DNA from: DSAR01 sp034437315
GTDB lineage: Bacteria > Chloroflexota > Anaerolineae > B4-G1
NCBI GenBank assembly: GCA_034437315.1
Contig: DAOTUC010000049.1
Location: 1 to 15,165, forward strand
Length of the DNA: 15,165 nucleotides
Direction: 5' to 3'
The notes under the pieces were generated by a model that was not told the DNA's origin, made no database searches, and worked only from the letters and a program-made list of their open reading frames with translations. Below, in pieces: positions 5,756-11,677 of this stretch; position 1 is the first letter of the stretch; every line of letters begins with the position of its first letter. A program made the position numbers and the translations under genes.

Positions 5756-6955
5756 TCATCCCCCCCGGGATTCTGCCTGTTGATGGCGCATCGCCACGCT
5801 TTCCGCCAGTCCGATCCCGACCATCGTTGTTAGAAGGGCGGCTGGGCCGTAGCTGATAAAGGGCAGCGGCAAACCCACCACGGGCAATATGCCGAGATTC
5901 ATCCCCACGTTGATGATAAGTTGGCACAGAATCATCGCCAGGGTGCCGGTGACCAGCAACCGTCCGAAAGTATCGGAGGCGATGATGATAATGCGTAACA
6001 AGCGCGCGAACAGCAGCAGGTAGAGGCCAAACAACAAGATGACGCCGGCGAATCCCAACTCCTCGGCCAACACGGAAAAGATGAAGTCGGTGTGGCGCAC
6101 CGGCAGGTAGCGCAACTGGCTCTGGGTGCCTTGCCCGATCCCCTTGCCCCAGAATCCGCCGGACCCAATGGCAATCGCCGCCTGTTCGAGCTGGTATCTC
6201 ACGTTCTCGTTGCTTCCTGGGTTGATGAAACCCCAGATGCGATCCTGCATATAGCGAAAACCCAAGGTCTCCGCCAACTGCCACATAGGGTAGATGGACA
6301 CCAGGCCCACAACGATGGTCAGGATCAGGTATTTCAGCGGGATGTCCGACTCGAACAACATCAACCCCCACATAAACACGAGCACGGCCGCTGTTCCCAT
6401 ATCCGGCGCCAGAAAGATCAACGCGGCCAACACGAATGTCATCAGGACGGAGGCCAGGTAATTGACCACGTCCGGCCGGTCGGCGACCTGCTCGTCCAAT
6501 AGGCTGGTCTTGGGCGCGCCGAAGAGCGGGGGACGGCTCGATCTGCGTTTCTTGCGCCGACGGCTGAGGACGGCGCCTACCGAGATGGCGAGGAGGTTCA
6601 TCGCCAAGAAGGAGGGTTGAAAGTTGAATAGGCCTAATTGGAGCCATCCCCTGATGTCGCCGACCTGACTCTGACCGAACAACAGCACTATGACCAACAG
6701 GACCGCCGCCGCCAGATAGGCCAACCACCAGAAATCGCCCAGCCAGACGTAGTCGCGGGGAAAGATGGCCAACAGAAAAATGAGGCCAATCCCGATGGCG
6801 CCGAAGGTGGCCTGTCGCCGCCACAGGAACGGCAAATCCGGGTCGGGGCTTCGCAGGTTAGCGCTATAGACCATCAACACGCCGTAGGCGGTCAGCAGAA
6901 TCGTGACCGCCAACAGCACGTAATCAAAGTGCCGCCAAAGACGCCTGCGTTCCAT
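5756..6955 (-). CDS. rodA: Rod shape-determining protein RodA (SEDS peptidoglycan glycosyltransferase)
   Basis: A polytopic inner-membrane SEDS glycosyltransferase that polymerises lipid II for lateral wall growth with a class B PBP. The 399 residues contain many hydrophobic segments, beginning at about 13-32 and 50-66. Family motifs are visible: APDMGTAAVL (183-192), YQLEQAAIAIGSGG (254-267), the catalytic-loop RHTDFIFSVLAEELGF (287-302, D290 being the expected essential aspartate), and GLPLPFISYG near the C-terminus (361-370). RodA is favoured over FtsW by the RHTDFIF and YLP context and the MinCDE operon. Two oddities stand out. The conserved QPSE..K motif reads QPSFLAMN here (113-120). 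A basic cytoplasmic insert, SRRRKKRRSSRPP (131-143), continues to about residue 165. The start abuts the minE stop codon, with AAGGCGG inside minE as ribosome binding site, so translation is probably coupled. Confidence 0.92.
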   Translation of the reverse strand: MERRRLWRHFDYVLLAVTILLTAYGVLMVYSANLRSPDPDLPFLWRRQATFGAIGIGLIFLLAIFPRDYVWLGDFWWLAYLAAAVLLVIVLLFGQSQVGDIRGWLQLGLFNFQPSFLAMNLLAISVGAVLSRRRKKRRSSRPPLFGAPKTSLLDEQVADRPDVVNYLASVLMTFVLAALIFLAPDMGTAAVLVFMWGLMLFESDIPLKYLILTIVVGLVSIYPMWQLAETLGFRYMQDRIWGFINPGSNENVRYQLEQAAIAIGSGGFWGKGIGQGTQSQLRYLPVRHTDFIFSVLAEELGFAGVILLFGLYLLLFARLLRIIIIASDTFGRLLVTGTLAMILCQLIINVGMNLGILPVVGLPLPFISYGPAALLTTMVGIGLAESVAMRHQQAESRGG

Positions 6956-7243
6956 CTAACCGCCTTGTTTATGGCGACCGGTTAAAGGGATGTCGGCCAC
7001 GAGGCGGAATTCCCGCGCGTTTTGCGAGACTATCACCTCGACGTCAGCGGCGTCAATTGAGATATGGCGGGAGATAACAGAGATAATCTCGTCTTTCAGG
7101 GTGTCCAATAAAGCTGGAGAAATACTCGTTCGGTCGTGGGCCAGCACCAAACGCAGGCGCTCCTTGGCCACGTCACCGCTGGCGGCTGGTTTATCACGAC
7201 GACATCCCAACAAACGTTGAAAAACTTTCATCACTTTAATCAT
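6956..7243 (-). CDS. minE: Cell division topological specificity factor MinE
   Basis: MinE stimulates MinD ATPase and drives MinCD away from midcell. The 95 residues compare with about 88 in E. coli. The N-terminal MIKVMKVFQRLLG is the amphipathic membrane-targeting segment. AKERLRLVLAHDR (26-38) is the MinD-contacting anti-MinCD segment and is close to the family consensus. Residues about 43-90 form the dimerisation domain (LLDTLKDEIISVISRHI and VEVIVSQNAREFRLVADIPL). The ATG overlaps the end of minD by 8 bases (ATGATTAA), which implies translational coupling. The rodA start follows its stop codon directly. Identity is secure because of the flanking minD. Confidence 0.94.
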   Translation of the reverse strand: MIKVMKVFQRLLGCRRDKPAASGDVAKERLRLVLAHDRTSISPALLDTLKDEIISVISRHISIDAADVEVIVSQNAREFRLVADIPLTGRHKQGG

Positions 7244-8042
7244 TTCCCCCCGAACGTATGAAACCGAACAGCTTTTGCAAGACGCCGGGCTCCTCTAGCG
7301 TCAAAAACGGTACATCTTCCCCTAGCAACCGGCGAGCGATATTGTGAAACGCCTGCGCGGTGAGTGAATGATCGCGAGTAAAGGCCAGGGGTTGCCCCCG
7401 GTTGGCCGCGAATAGGATCTCCCGGTCCTCCGGCACTGTGCCGATCAGGTTAATCGCCAGAAGTTCGACGATGTCAGAGACGCTCAACATCTCCCCGCAC
7501 TTGACGAGATCGGGTTTGATGCGGTTGATGACGAGGCGGGCGACGCCGTACTCATCCGCCTCCACCAATCCGATCACCCGGTCAGCGTCGCGCACGGCCG
7601 GCACCTCTGGATTGGTCACGACCAGAATCTCGTCGGCCGGCGCGACGGCGTATCGAAATCCCCGCTCAATCCCGGCCGGCGAATCGATGAGGATGAAATC
7701 GTATTGATCGCGCAAGTTGTCACACACACGTCGCATATCGTCCGGTTGGACCGCGCTCTTATCGCGGGTTTGAGCGGCCGGCAACAGGAACAATTCCGAA
7801 AGTCGCTTGTCCCGCACCATCGCCTGGCGCAACCGGCAGCGATCCTCAATGAAGTCTACCAGGTCATAGACGATACGATTTTCCAGGCCCAGCATCACGT
7901 CCAGGTTGCGCAATCCCACATCCGCGTCGATGACGACCACCCGTTTTCCATGCGCCGCCAGGGCCACGCCCAAATTTGCGGTCAGGGTCGTTTTGCCCAC
8001 GCCGCCCTTTCCTGATGTCACCGTTATCACTCTTGCCGCCAT
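7236..8042 (-). CDS. minD: Septum site-determining ATPase MinD
   Basis: A ParA/MinD-type ATPase that binds the membrane as an ATP dimer and recruits MinC. The 268 residues are the normal length. The deviant Walker A motif is GKGGVGKTT (11-19). The switch I-like DADVGLRNLDVMLGLENR and the Walker B-type FILIDSPAGIE follow. The C-terminus GVLQKLFGFIRSGG fits the amphipathic membrane-targeting helix. The ATG at 8040-8042 is preceded by GAGGAG at 6 bases. It is the second gene of minC-minD-minE-rodA, 42 bases after minC and overlapping minE by 8 bases. Identity is secure. Confidence 0.97.
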   Translation of the reverse strand: MAARVITVTSGKGGVGKTTLTANLGVALAAHGKRVVVIDADVGLRNLDVMLGLENRIVYDLVDFIEDRCRLRQAMVRDKRLSELFLLPAAQTRDKSAVQPDDMRRVCDNLRDQYDFILIDSPAGIERGFRYAVAPADEILVVTNPEVPAVRDADRVIGLVEADEYGVARLVINRIKPDLVKCGEMLSVSDIVELLAINLIGTVPEDREILFAANRGQPLAFTRDHSLTAQAFHNIARRLLGEDVPFLTLEEPGVLQKLFGFIRSGGND

Positions 8043-8084
8043 CGCATCTCCTCAAATCCATCCTATGGGTCCGCCCCGCGTTGC

Positions 8085-8783
8085 TCACCGGTCGGGCCAG
8101 GGGACAGCCACAATCTGTCCGCCGCGCACCGAGGCCATCTCCGGCTGCGGTTGATGACGCCTCTCGTCGGGCGAACGGGCGATGTGGTTCGCGATCCGCA
8201 ATTGTGTAGGGGATAGATCCAGCGCGCAAATGACCGCCGCCTCATCTCCCAGAGCGCCAGCGTGGACGACGCCGCGCACCCGCCCCCAGACCACGATGTT
8301 GCCCCCAGCTACCACCTCGCCCCCCGGATTGACGTCTCCAATGATCACCACGTGCCCCGGATGGCGCACGCTCTGCCCAGAACGCAACGTGCGTTGGATC
8401 AGCAATCCATCAGCCCGGTTCGCTTCCTCTCCCTCTCCTTCTTGCTCGTTGGCGTCCGTCTCTTCCGGACGCTGTGCGTCCCCCGCCCCCAGATGCACGA
8501 CCAGGCCCAGATCATGGGCCGCGCGCTCTGTGTTCGCCTCGTCGCTGACGACGGCCCACAATTCGACCTGATTGCGTCCCAGCAACGTTTGCGCCGCCTC
8601 AATGTCGGTGCGATCCAGCGTCAGCGGCCCTACGTCCAGGGCCACCCGTCCGCCACGGAAGAAGGAGGGCGTCTTTTGAAGCCGGGCTTCCAAGGCCTGA
8701 AGCGCAACGGGCCAATTCGGCTCGCGCAGCGCGATCAATAAGCCTTGCCTGATTCCTTTGATGACGACAGTGTCTGAACTCAT
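8085..8783 (-). CDS. minC: Septum site-determining protein MinC
   Basis: MinC inhibits FtsZ polymerisation at sites marked by MinD. Translated from the ATG at 8781-8783 it has 232 residues. The N-terminal FtsZ-inhibiting domain covers about 1-105 (LQKTPSFFRGGRVALDVG, then QVELWAVVSDEANTERAAHDLGL). An acidic linker follows (EETDANEQEGEGEE). The C-terminal beta-helix that dimerises and binds MinD includes RTLRSGQSVRHPGHVVIIGD, NPGGEVVAGGNIVVWGRVRG and HAGALGDEAAVICAL. A TTG at 8799-8801 would add six residues, but AAAGGG lies 5 bases before the ATG, so the ATG start is chosen. It is the first gene of the operon, with a promoter just upstream. The Arg/Gln-rich C-terminal tail is slightly longer than usual. 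Confidence 0.94.
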   Translation of the reverse strand: MSSDTVVIKGIRQGLLIALREPNWPVALQALEARLQKTPSFFRGGRVALDVGPLTLDRTDIEAAQTLLGRNQVELWAVVSDEANTERAAHDLGLVVHLGAGDAQRPEETDANEQEGEGEEANRADGLLIQRTLRSGQSVRHPGHVVIIGDVNPGGEVVAGGNIVVWGRVRGVVHAGALGDEAAVICALDLSPTQLRIANHIARSPDERRHQPQPEMASVRGGQIVAVPWPDR

Positions 8784-8809
8784 CGGCCCTTTCTCACACA
8801 ATAAATTAA

Positions 8810-8837
8810 ATTATATCACATGAGATGAGATTACCAA
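8810..8837 (-). promoter_or_regulatory. Extended -10 promoter of the minCDE-rodA operon
   Basis: On the minus strand a perfect TATAAT (8810-8815) is preceded by TGA, giving the extended -10 form TGnTATAAT. TTGGTA (8832-8837) sits 16 bases upstream with 4/6 matches to the -35 consensus. Transcription would begin near 8803, leaving a leader of about 20 bases before minC. Confidence 0.72.
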
Positions 8838-8842
8838 AACGT

Positions 8843-9126
8843 GCCTTCTCAATAAATTCGGGATGGTTCCCTGGACCGTGATACTCGTGAGATATTTGTA
8901 GGTCGCACCTTGACAAATGAGTTAATGGCTTTGATTTGGGTATGTTTTATTTCAGTTGGGGACAAGCTCGTAGTAGGCGATTTATCGCCGTAAAAGCGCG
9001 CTGAAACACACACTACAAACCGTGGACTTATCGGAACCACAAATATCTCCAGCCTGTATCACATTTAAGGAACCATCCCAAGTTTCCAGAAAACCCCAGG
9101 CCTCTTTTATCGAATTCTTGAGAGGC
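8843..9126. repeat. Long imperfect palindromic element between htrA and minC
   Basis: Several blocks are exactly inverted in order: GGGATGGTTCC (8860-8870) at 9069-9079, GTGATAC (8878-8884) at 9056-9062, and GAGATATTTGT (8889-8899) at 9039-9049. Further out, GCCTTCTCAATAAATTCG (8843-8860) is imperfectly inverted at 9111-9126, with about 30 extra bases in the right arm. The centre holds a second, smaller palindrome (8970-9016) bounded by GTAGT and ACTAC. It contains GGCGA/TCGCC (8976-8989) and AGCGCGCT. The design suggests a MITE-like element, possibly with one repeat nested inside another. Confidence 0.7.
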
Positions 9127-9147
9127 GCTACTCGAACAATCACTGGG

Positions 9148-10317
9148 CTACTGCCGCTCGTCCAGCGTCGCCGAGACGGTCTGCTCCTCGCCGTCGCGGA
9201 TAAAGGTCACCTGGACCGTATCCCCCACCATCGTCTGTGTCTCCAGGTACGCGATAAACTCCTTGGCATTGGTCATTGGTTGGCCGTCTATAGCGATGAT
9301 GACGTCTCCGCCCACCGGAACGCGCACGTTGCCCAGCCGGATGACTCGATCGCCGCCCCGAAGGTCGGCCCGGTCGGCGGGGCCGTTCGGTGCAACCTGG
9401 AGCACGAGCAATCCCTCATCCGGCATCGTGAGTTCGGCGCGGCGGAAAGCCTCGACCCAATTGGGCGTCAAAGGAAGATAATCAACGCCCAACCAGGGAT
9501 GTGGGTAGCGGCCATGGGCAATCAATAGGGGGATGACGCGCTGCACCGTGTTGGCGGGCACGGCGAACCCGATCCCGGCCGAGGCCCGGCTGGGGCTGAT
9601 GATCTGAGAATTGACACCGATGAGTCGCCCGCGTAGGTTCAGGAGCGGCCCGCCGGAGTTGCCCGGATTGATCGCGGCGTCGGTCTGGATCGCCTCGCCG
9701 ATGAAGCGACCGTCGGGGCTTTCGATAACCCGCCCCAGGGCGCTGATGACACCCACCGTGAGCGTGCCCACCTGTCCGAATGGGTTGCCGATGGCGATGA
9801 CGAATTGTCCTACCCGCAGGACGTCAGAATCGCCCAGGGGGATGGGCGGGGGCAACTGTTCCGCCTCGATGTGGATCACCGCCAGGTCGTTGGTGGGGTC
9901 GACCCCGATGACGGTCGCCGGATAGGAGCGCCCGTCATCCAGCGTCACCGTCAGTTCCTCCGCGTTTTCGACCACGTGGTAGTTGGTGACGATGTGGCCC
10001 TCGGCGTCGTAGAAAAACCCCGATCCAGTCCCCTCTTGCGGCACGGGCCGAAGGAAGAAATCGTAGGCGTAGCTGATGCTGGTGACGTTGACGACAGCGC
10101 CGCCTGCCTGGTCGTAGACCGATTCGATTTGCGCTTCCAGTTCGTTAACCGGCGCCGCAGATGCTGGTAGGGTCGCGGGAGACGGCGGGGTTGGTGTGGG
10201 AGACGACGTTGGCGTAGCAGTAGGAGGAACGAGAAGAACGTCCGGCAGCCTACAGCCCAGCATTGAGCTGAAGACGAAAACTATGACCATCAATGTGACG
10301 GTGGGCGATTTTTTCAT
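9148..10317 (-). CDS. HtrA/DegP-like serine protease, lipoprotein-anchored, one PDZ domain
   Basis: A trypsin-fold protease for quality control of misfolded envelope proteins. The 389 residues begin with a lipoprotein signal (KK, a hydrophobic stretch, lipobox MLGC with C22). A flexible Thr/Pro linker follows (PTATPTSSPTPTPPSP, 32-47). The protease domain covers about 60-270 with the full triad: H114 in TNYHVV, D144 in DPTNDLAVI and S221 in NPGNSGGPL. Helper motifs GTGSGF and AIGNPFG are present. One PDZ domain covers about 275-385 (GLLVLQVAPNGPADRADL, then GDVIIAIDGQP). It starts 7 bases after the stop of the coiled-coil gene and has no clear ribosome binding site, so coupled translation from that gene is likely. 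The anchor places it on the outer face of the cytoplasmic membrane. Confidence 0.93.
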   Translation of the reverse strand: MKKSPTVTLMVIVFVFSSMLGCRLPDVLLVPPTATPTSSPTPTPPSPATLPASAAPVNELEAQIESVYDQAGGAVVNVTSISYAYDFFLRPVPQEGTGSGFFYDAEGHIVTNYHVVENAEELTVTLDDGRSYPATVIGVDPTNDLAVIHIEAEQLPPPIPLGDSDVLRVGQFVIAIGNPFGQVGTLTVGVISALGRVIESPDGRFIGEAIQTDAAINPGNSGGPLLNLRGRLIGVNSQIISPSRASAGIGFAVPANTVQRVIPLLIAHGRYPHPWLGVDYLPLTPNWVEAFRRAELTMPDEGLLVLQVAPNGPADRADLRGGDRVIRLGNVRVPVGGDVIIAIDGQPMTNAKEFIAYLETQTMVGDTVQVTFIRDGEEQTVSATLDERQ

Positions 10318-10324
10318 AAGGTCG

Positions 10325-11413
10325 TTATACGTTTACCTGATAGGGGGATGTGAAAATATCTATCTCCATATCGTCGGCCAGATCCCTCGCTCCAGGAGCA
10401 AGCATAGGCGAGATGATCATAATCTGCTTGATCTTCACGCCTTCTTTCTGCTCGTAGAATGCGGCCTTGCGGGTTAAGACGTAGACGTCCGAACGGCTGA
10501 TTGAGGATTTGATCTCAATCAGGATATGCTCCCCATTCTGGATCGCCACGTCAATTTCTATCAAGCTGGGATGACCGAAGACGACACCTTCCAGGTCGGT
10601 TTTCTCGTAACGAACGACGTTCAGGTTGGTCTCTCGGGTCAGGATGTGGGCCAAGCCCTCACGGAAGGCGCTTTCGGATTGGGTGCCCCATCGAGCGCCC
10701 ATAGCGCTTAATTGGATATGGACTTTTTCGGACGCTCTATCGATTTTGTGATCAATCTCCTGAGACGCTCTATCGATTTTGTGATCAGTCTCCTGAGACG
10801 CTTGCTCGATTTTGTGGTCAATCTCTTTAGACAGCAGCTCAATTCGCTCGGATAGCAGGTTGAATCCCCGATTGAAGTTCTCCTGTAGAATGTCCAGCCG
10901 TTCGGAGTGCTCAGCCTGTACCTCGGCGAAGTGGTCCATACGCTTGGAATGCTCGGCAATCACCTCGGCGAAATGATCCATGCGCTTGGAATGCTCAGCC
11001 TGCACCTCGGCGAAGTGGTCCATGCGCTTGGAATGCTCAGCCTGTACCTCGGCGAAGTGGTCCATGCGCTTGGAATGCTCAGCCTGCACCTCGGCGAAGT
11101 GGTCCATGCGCTTGGAATGCTCAACCTGCACCTCGGCGAAATGATCCATGCGCTTGGAATGTTCGGTAAACTGGCGGTTAAAATCTTCACGCAAGGCTTC
11201 TATCCGTTCTCCTTGCGCATCTATTCGTTCTCCCTGTTTGTCGATCCGCTCCAAGATTGCCTGAAGGTCCGTTTTTTCGGCGAAGGTCTCGACCATCATA
11301 CCGCGCAACTGGTATTTGATGGCCGGGCTTTCCTGGAGCAAGCGCAGCATCACCTGTTCGGTCAGCGCGGGCAGATCCTGTTTTGTAATGACACTCTCAT
11401 TTAGATCCATCAT
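10325..11413 (-). CDS. Repeat-rich coiled-coil protein with PD-(D/E)XK-like C-terminal domain (DUF3782 type)
   Basis: 362 residues of unknown function. The first 40 residues are followed by coiled-coil repeats of three periods: three 7-residue units (ERIDKQG type, 55-75), six nearly identical 14-residue units (EHSKRMDHFAEVQA, 84-167) and three 11-residue units (EIDHKIDRASQ, 197-229). The C-terminal domain (about 235-350) contains RWGTQSESAFREGL, then EIDVAIQNGEHILIEIKSS. Its D288, E300 and K302 fit a PD-(D/E)XK nuclease-like core. Proteins of this build are annotated as DUF3782 or loosely as 'chordopoxvirus fusion protein' (from memory). Nuclease activity is not shown. AAAGGAG precedes two adjacent ATG codons, and the second may be the real start. 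It is the first gene of an apparent two-gene unit with the HtrA-like protease and has its own promoter. Confidence 0.82.
   Translation of the reverse strand: MMDLNESVITKQDLPALTEQVMLRLLQESPAIKYQLRGMMVETFAEKTDLQAILERIDKQGERIDAQGERIEALREDFNRQFTEHSKRMDHFAEVQVEHSKRMDHFAEVQAEHSKRMDHFAEVQAEHSKRMDHFAEVQAEHSKRMDHFAEVIAEHSKRMDHFAEVQAEHSERLDILQENFNRGFNLLSERIELLSKEIDHKIEQASQETDHKIDRASQEIDHKIDRASEKVHIQLSAMGARWGTQSESAFREGLAHILTRETNLNVVRYEKTDLEGVVFGHPSLIEIDVAIQNGEHILIEIKSSISRSDVYVLTRKAAFYEQKEGVKIKQIMIISPMLAPGARDLADDMEIDIFTSPYQVNV
10727..10825 (-). repeat. Three 33-bp tandem repeats (hendecad coiled coil)
   Basis: Encodes three consecutive 11-residue units of the form E(I/T)DHKI(D/E)(R/Q)AS(Q/E), residues 197-229 of the coiled-coil protein. 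Eleven-residue periodicity is typical of straight or right-handed coiled coils. Confidence 0.85.
10913..11164 (-). repeat. Six 42-bp tandem repeats (14-residue coiled-coil units)
   Basis: Six in-frame copies of a 42-base unit encode EHSKRMDHFAEV(Q/I)(A/V), residues 84-167 of the coiled-coil protein. Copies are nearly identical at the DNA level, differing at a few mostly silent positions. Each unit is two heptads. The near-identity suggests recent expansion and possible copy-number variation between strains. The units are contiguous and coding, so this is not a CRISPR array. Confidence 0.92.
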
Positions 11414-11468
11414 TTCGCTCCTTTCCCGTAATGATGTGAAAAAGGCCGTTCAAGGTTAACGCTCATTC

Positions 11469-11496
11469 ATTATACTTGATTCGAGGGACTAGACAA
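11469..11496 (-). promoter_or_regulatory. Promoter for the coiled-coil protein and HtrA genes
   Basis: On the minus strand TTGTCT (11491-11496) and a perfect TATAAT (11469-11474) are separated by 16 bases. Transcription would start near 11462, about 50 bases before the ribosome binding site AAAGGAG. It is divergent from the promoter of the PKD protein gene, whose -35 box lies about 20 bases away. Confidence 0.65.
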
Positions 11497-11514
11497 GAGA
11501 AAAAGCGGGCGGGC

Positions 11515-11543
11515 TTTACTCCTTTCAATCACTATGCTATAAT
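11515..11543 (+). promoter_or_regulatory. Promoter for the PKD-repeat protein gene
   Basis: TTTACT (11515-11520) and a perfect TATAAT (11538-11543) are separated by 17 bases on the plus strand. The leader is about 128 bases and contains a 7-bp stem, GTTTGAA/TTCAAAC (11584-11606). With the leftward promoter next to it, this forms a compact divergent promoter pair that could share a regulator. Confidence 0.68.
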
Positions 11544-11677
11544 GATTTTGATTCTATCGCCTGTCAGTGCAAATTCCAAGCGCGTTTGAAAAAAATCAGT
11601 TCAAACCGACCGAGATGTGTGACATTAGATCCGGTCCACCTCTGCCAGTTTAACCTTATGCCGCGAGGAGACTTTTT

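Larger units (their letters stand above)
8784..9147. other. Intergenic region between the htrA-like gene and minC
   Basis: Contains the minC ribosome binding site and operon promoter at its right-to-left start, then is filled almost entirely by the long palindromic element. No credible gene is present on either strand. Confidence 0.7.

Noticed and set aside
5673..6824. 383-codon open frame on the minus strand over rodA
   Set aside because: Arg/Gly/His-rich shadow of rodA in another frame, with no ribosome binding site. rodA has all SEDS motifs.
8784..8801. Upstream TTG start extending MinC by six residues
   Set aside because: The ATG at 8781-8783 has AAAGGG at the right distance. The TTG has no ribosome binding site and lies at the predicted transcription start.
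10913..11164. CRISPR array
   Set aside because: The 42-bp units are contiguous, in frame and encode coiled coil. There are no spacers. The 15-bp array at 5321-5400 is rejected for the same lack of spacers.
11615..11653. Twelve-codon frame upstream of the PKD protein gene
   Set aside because: No ribosome binding site and no distinctive content.
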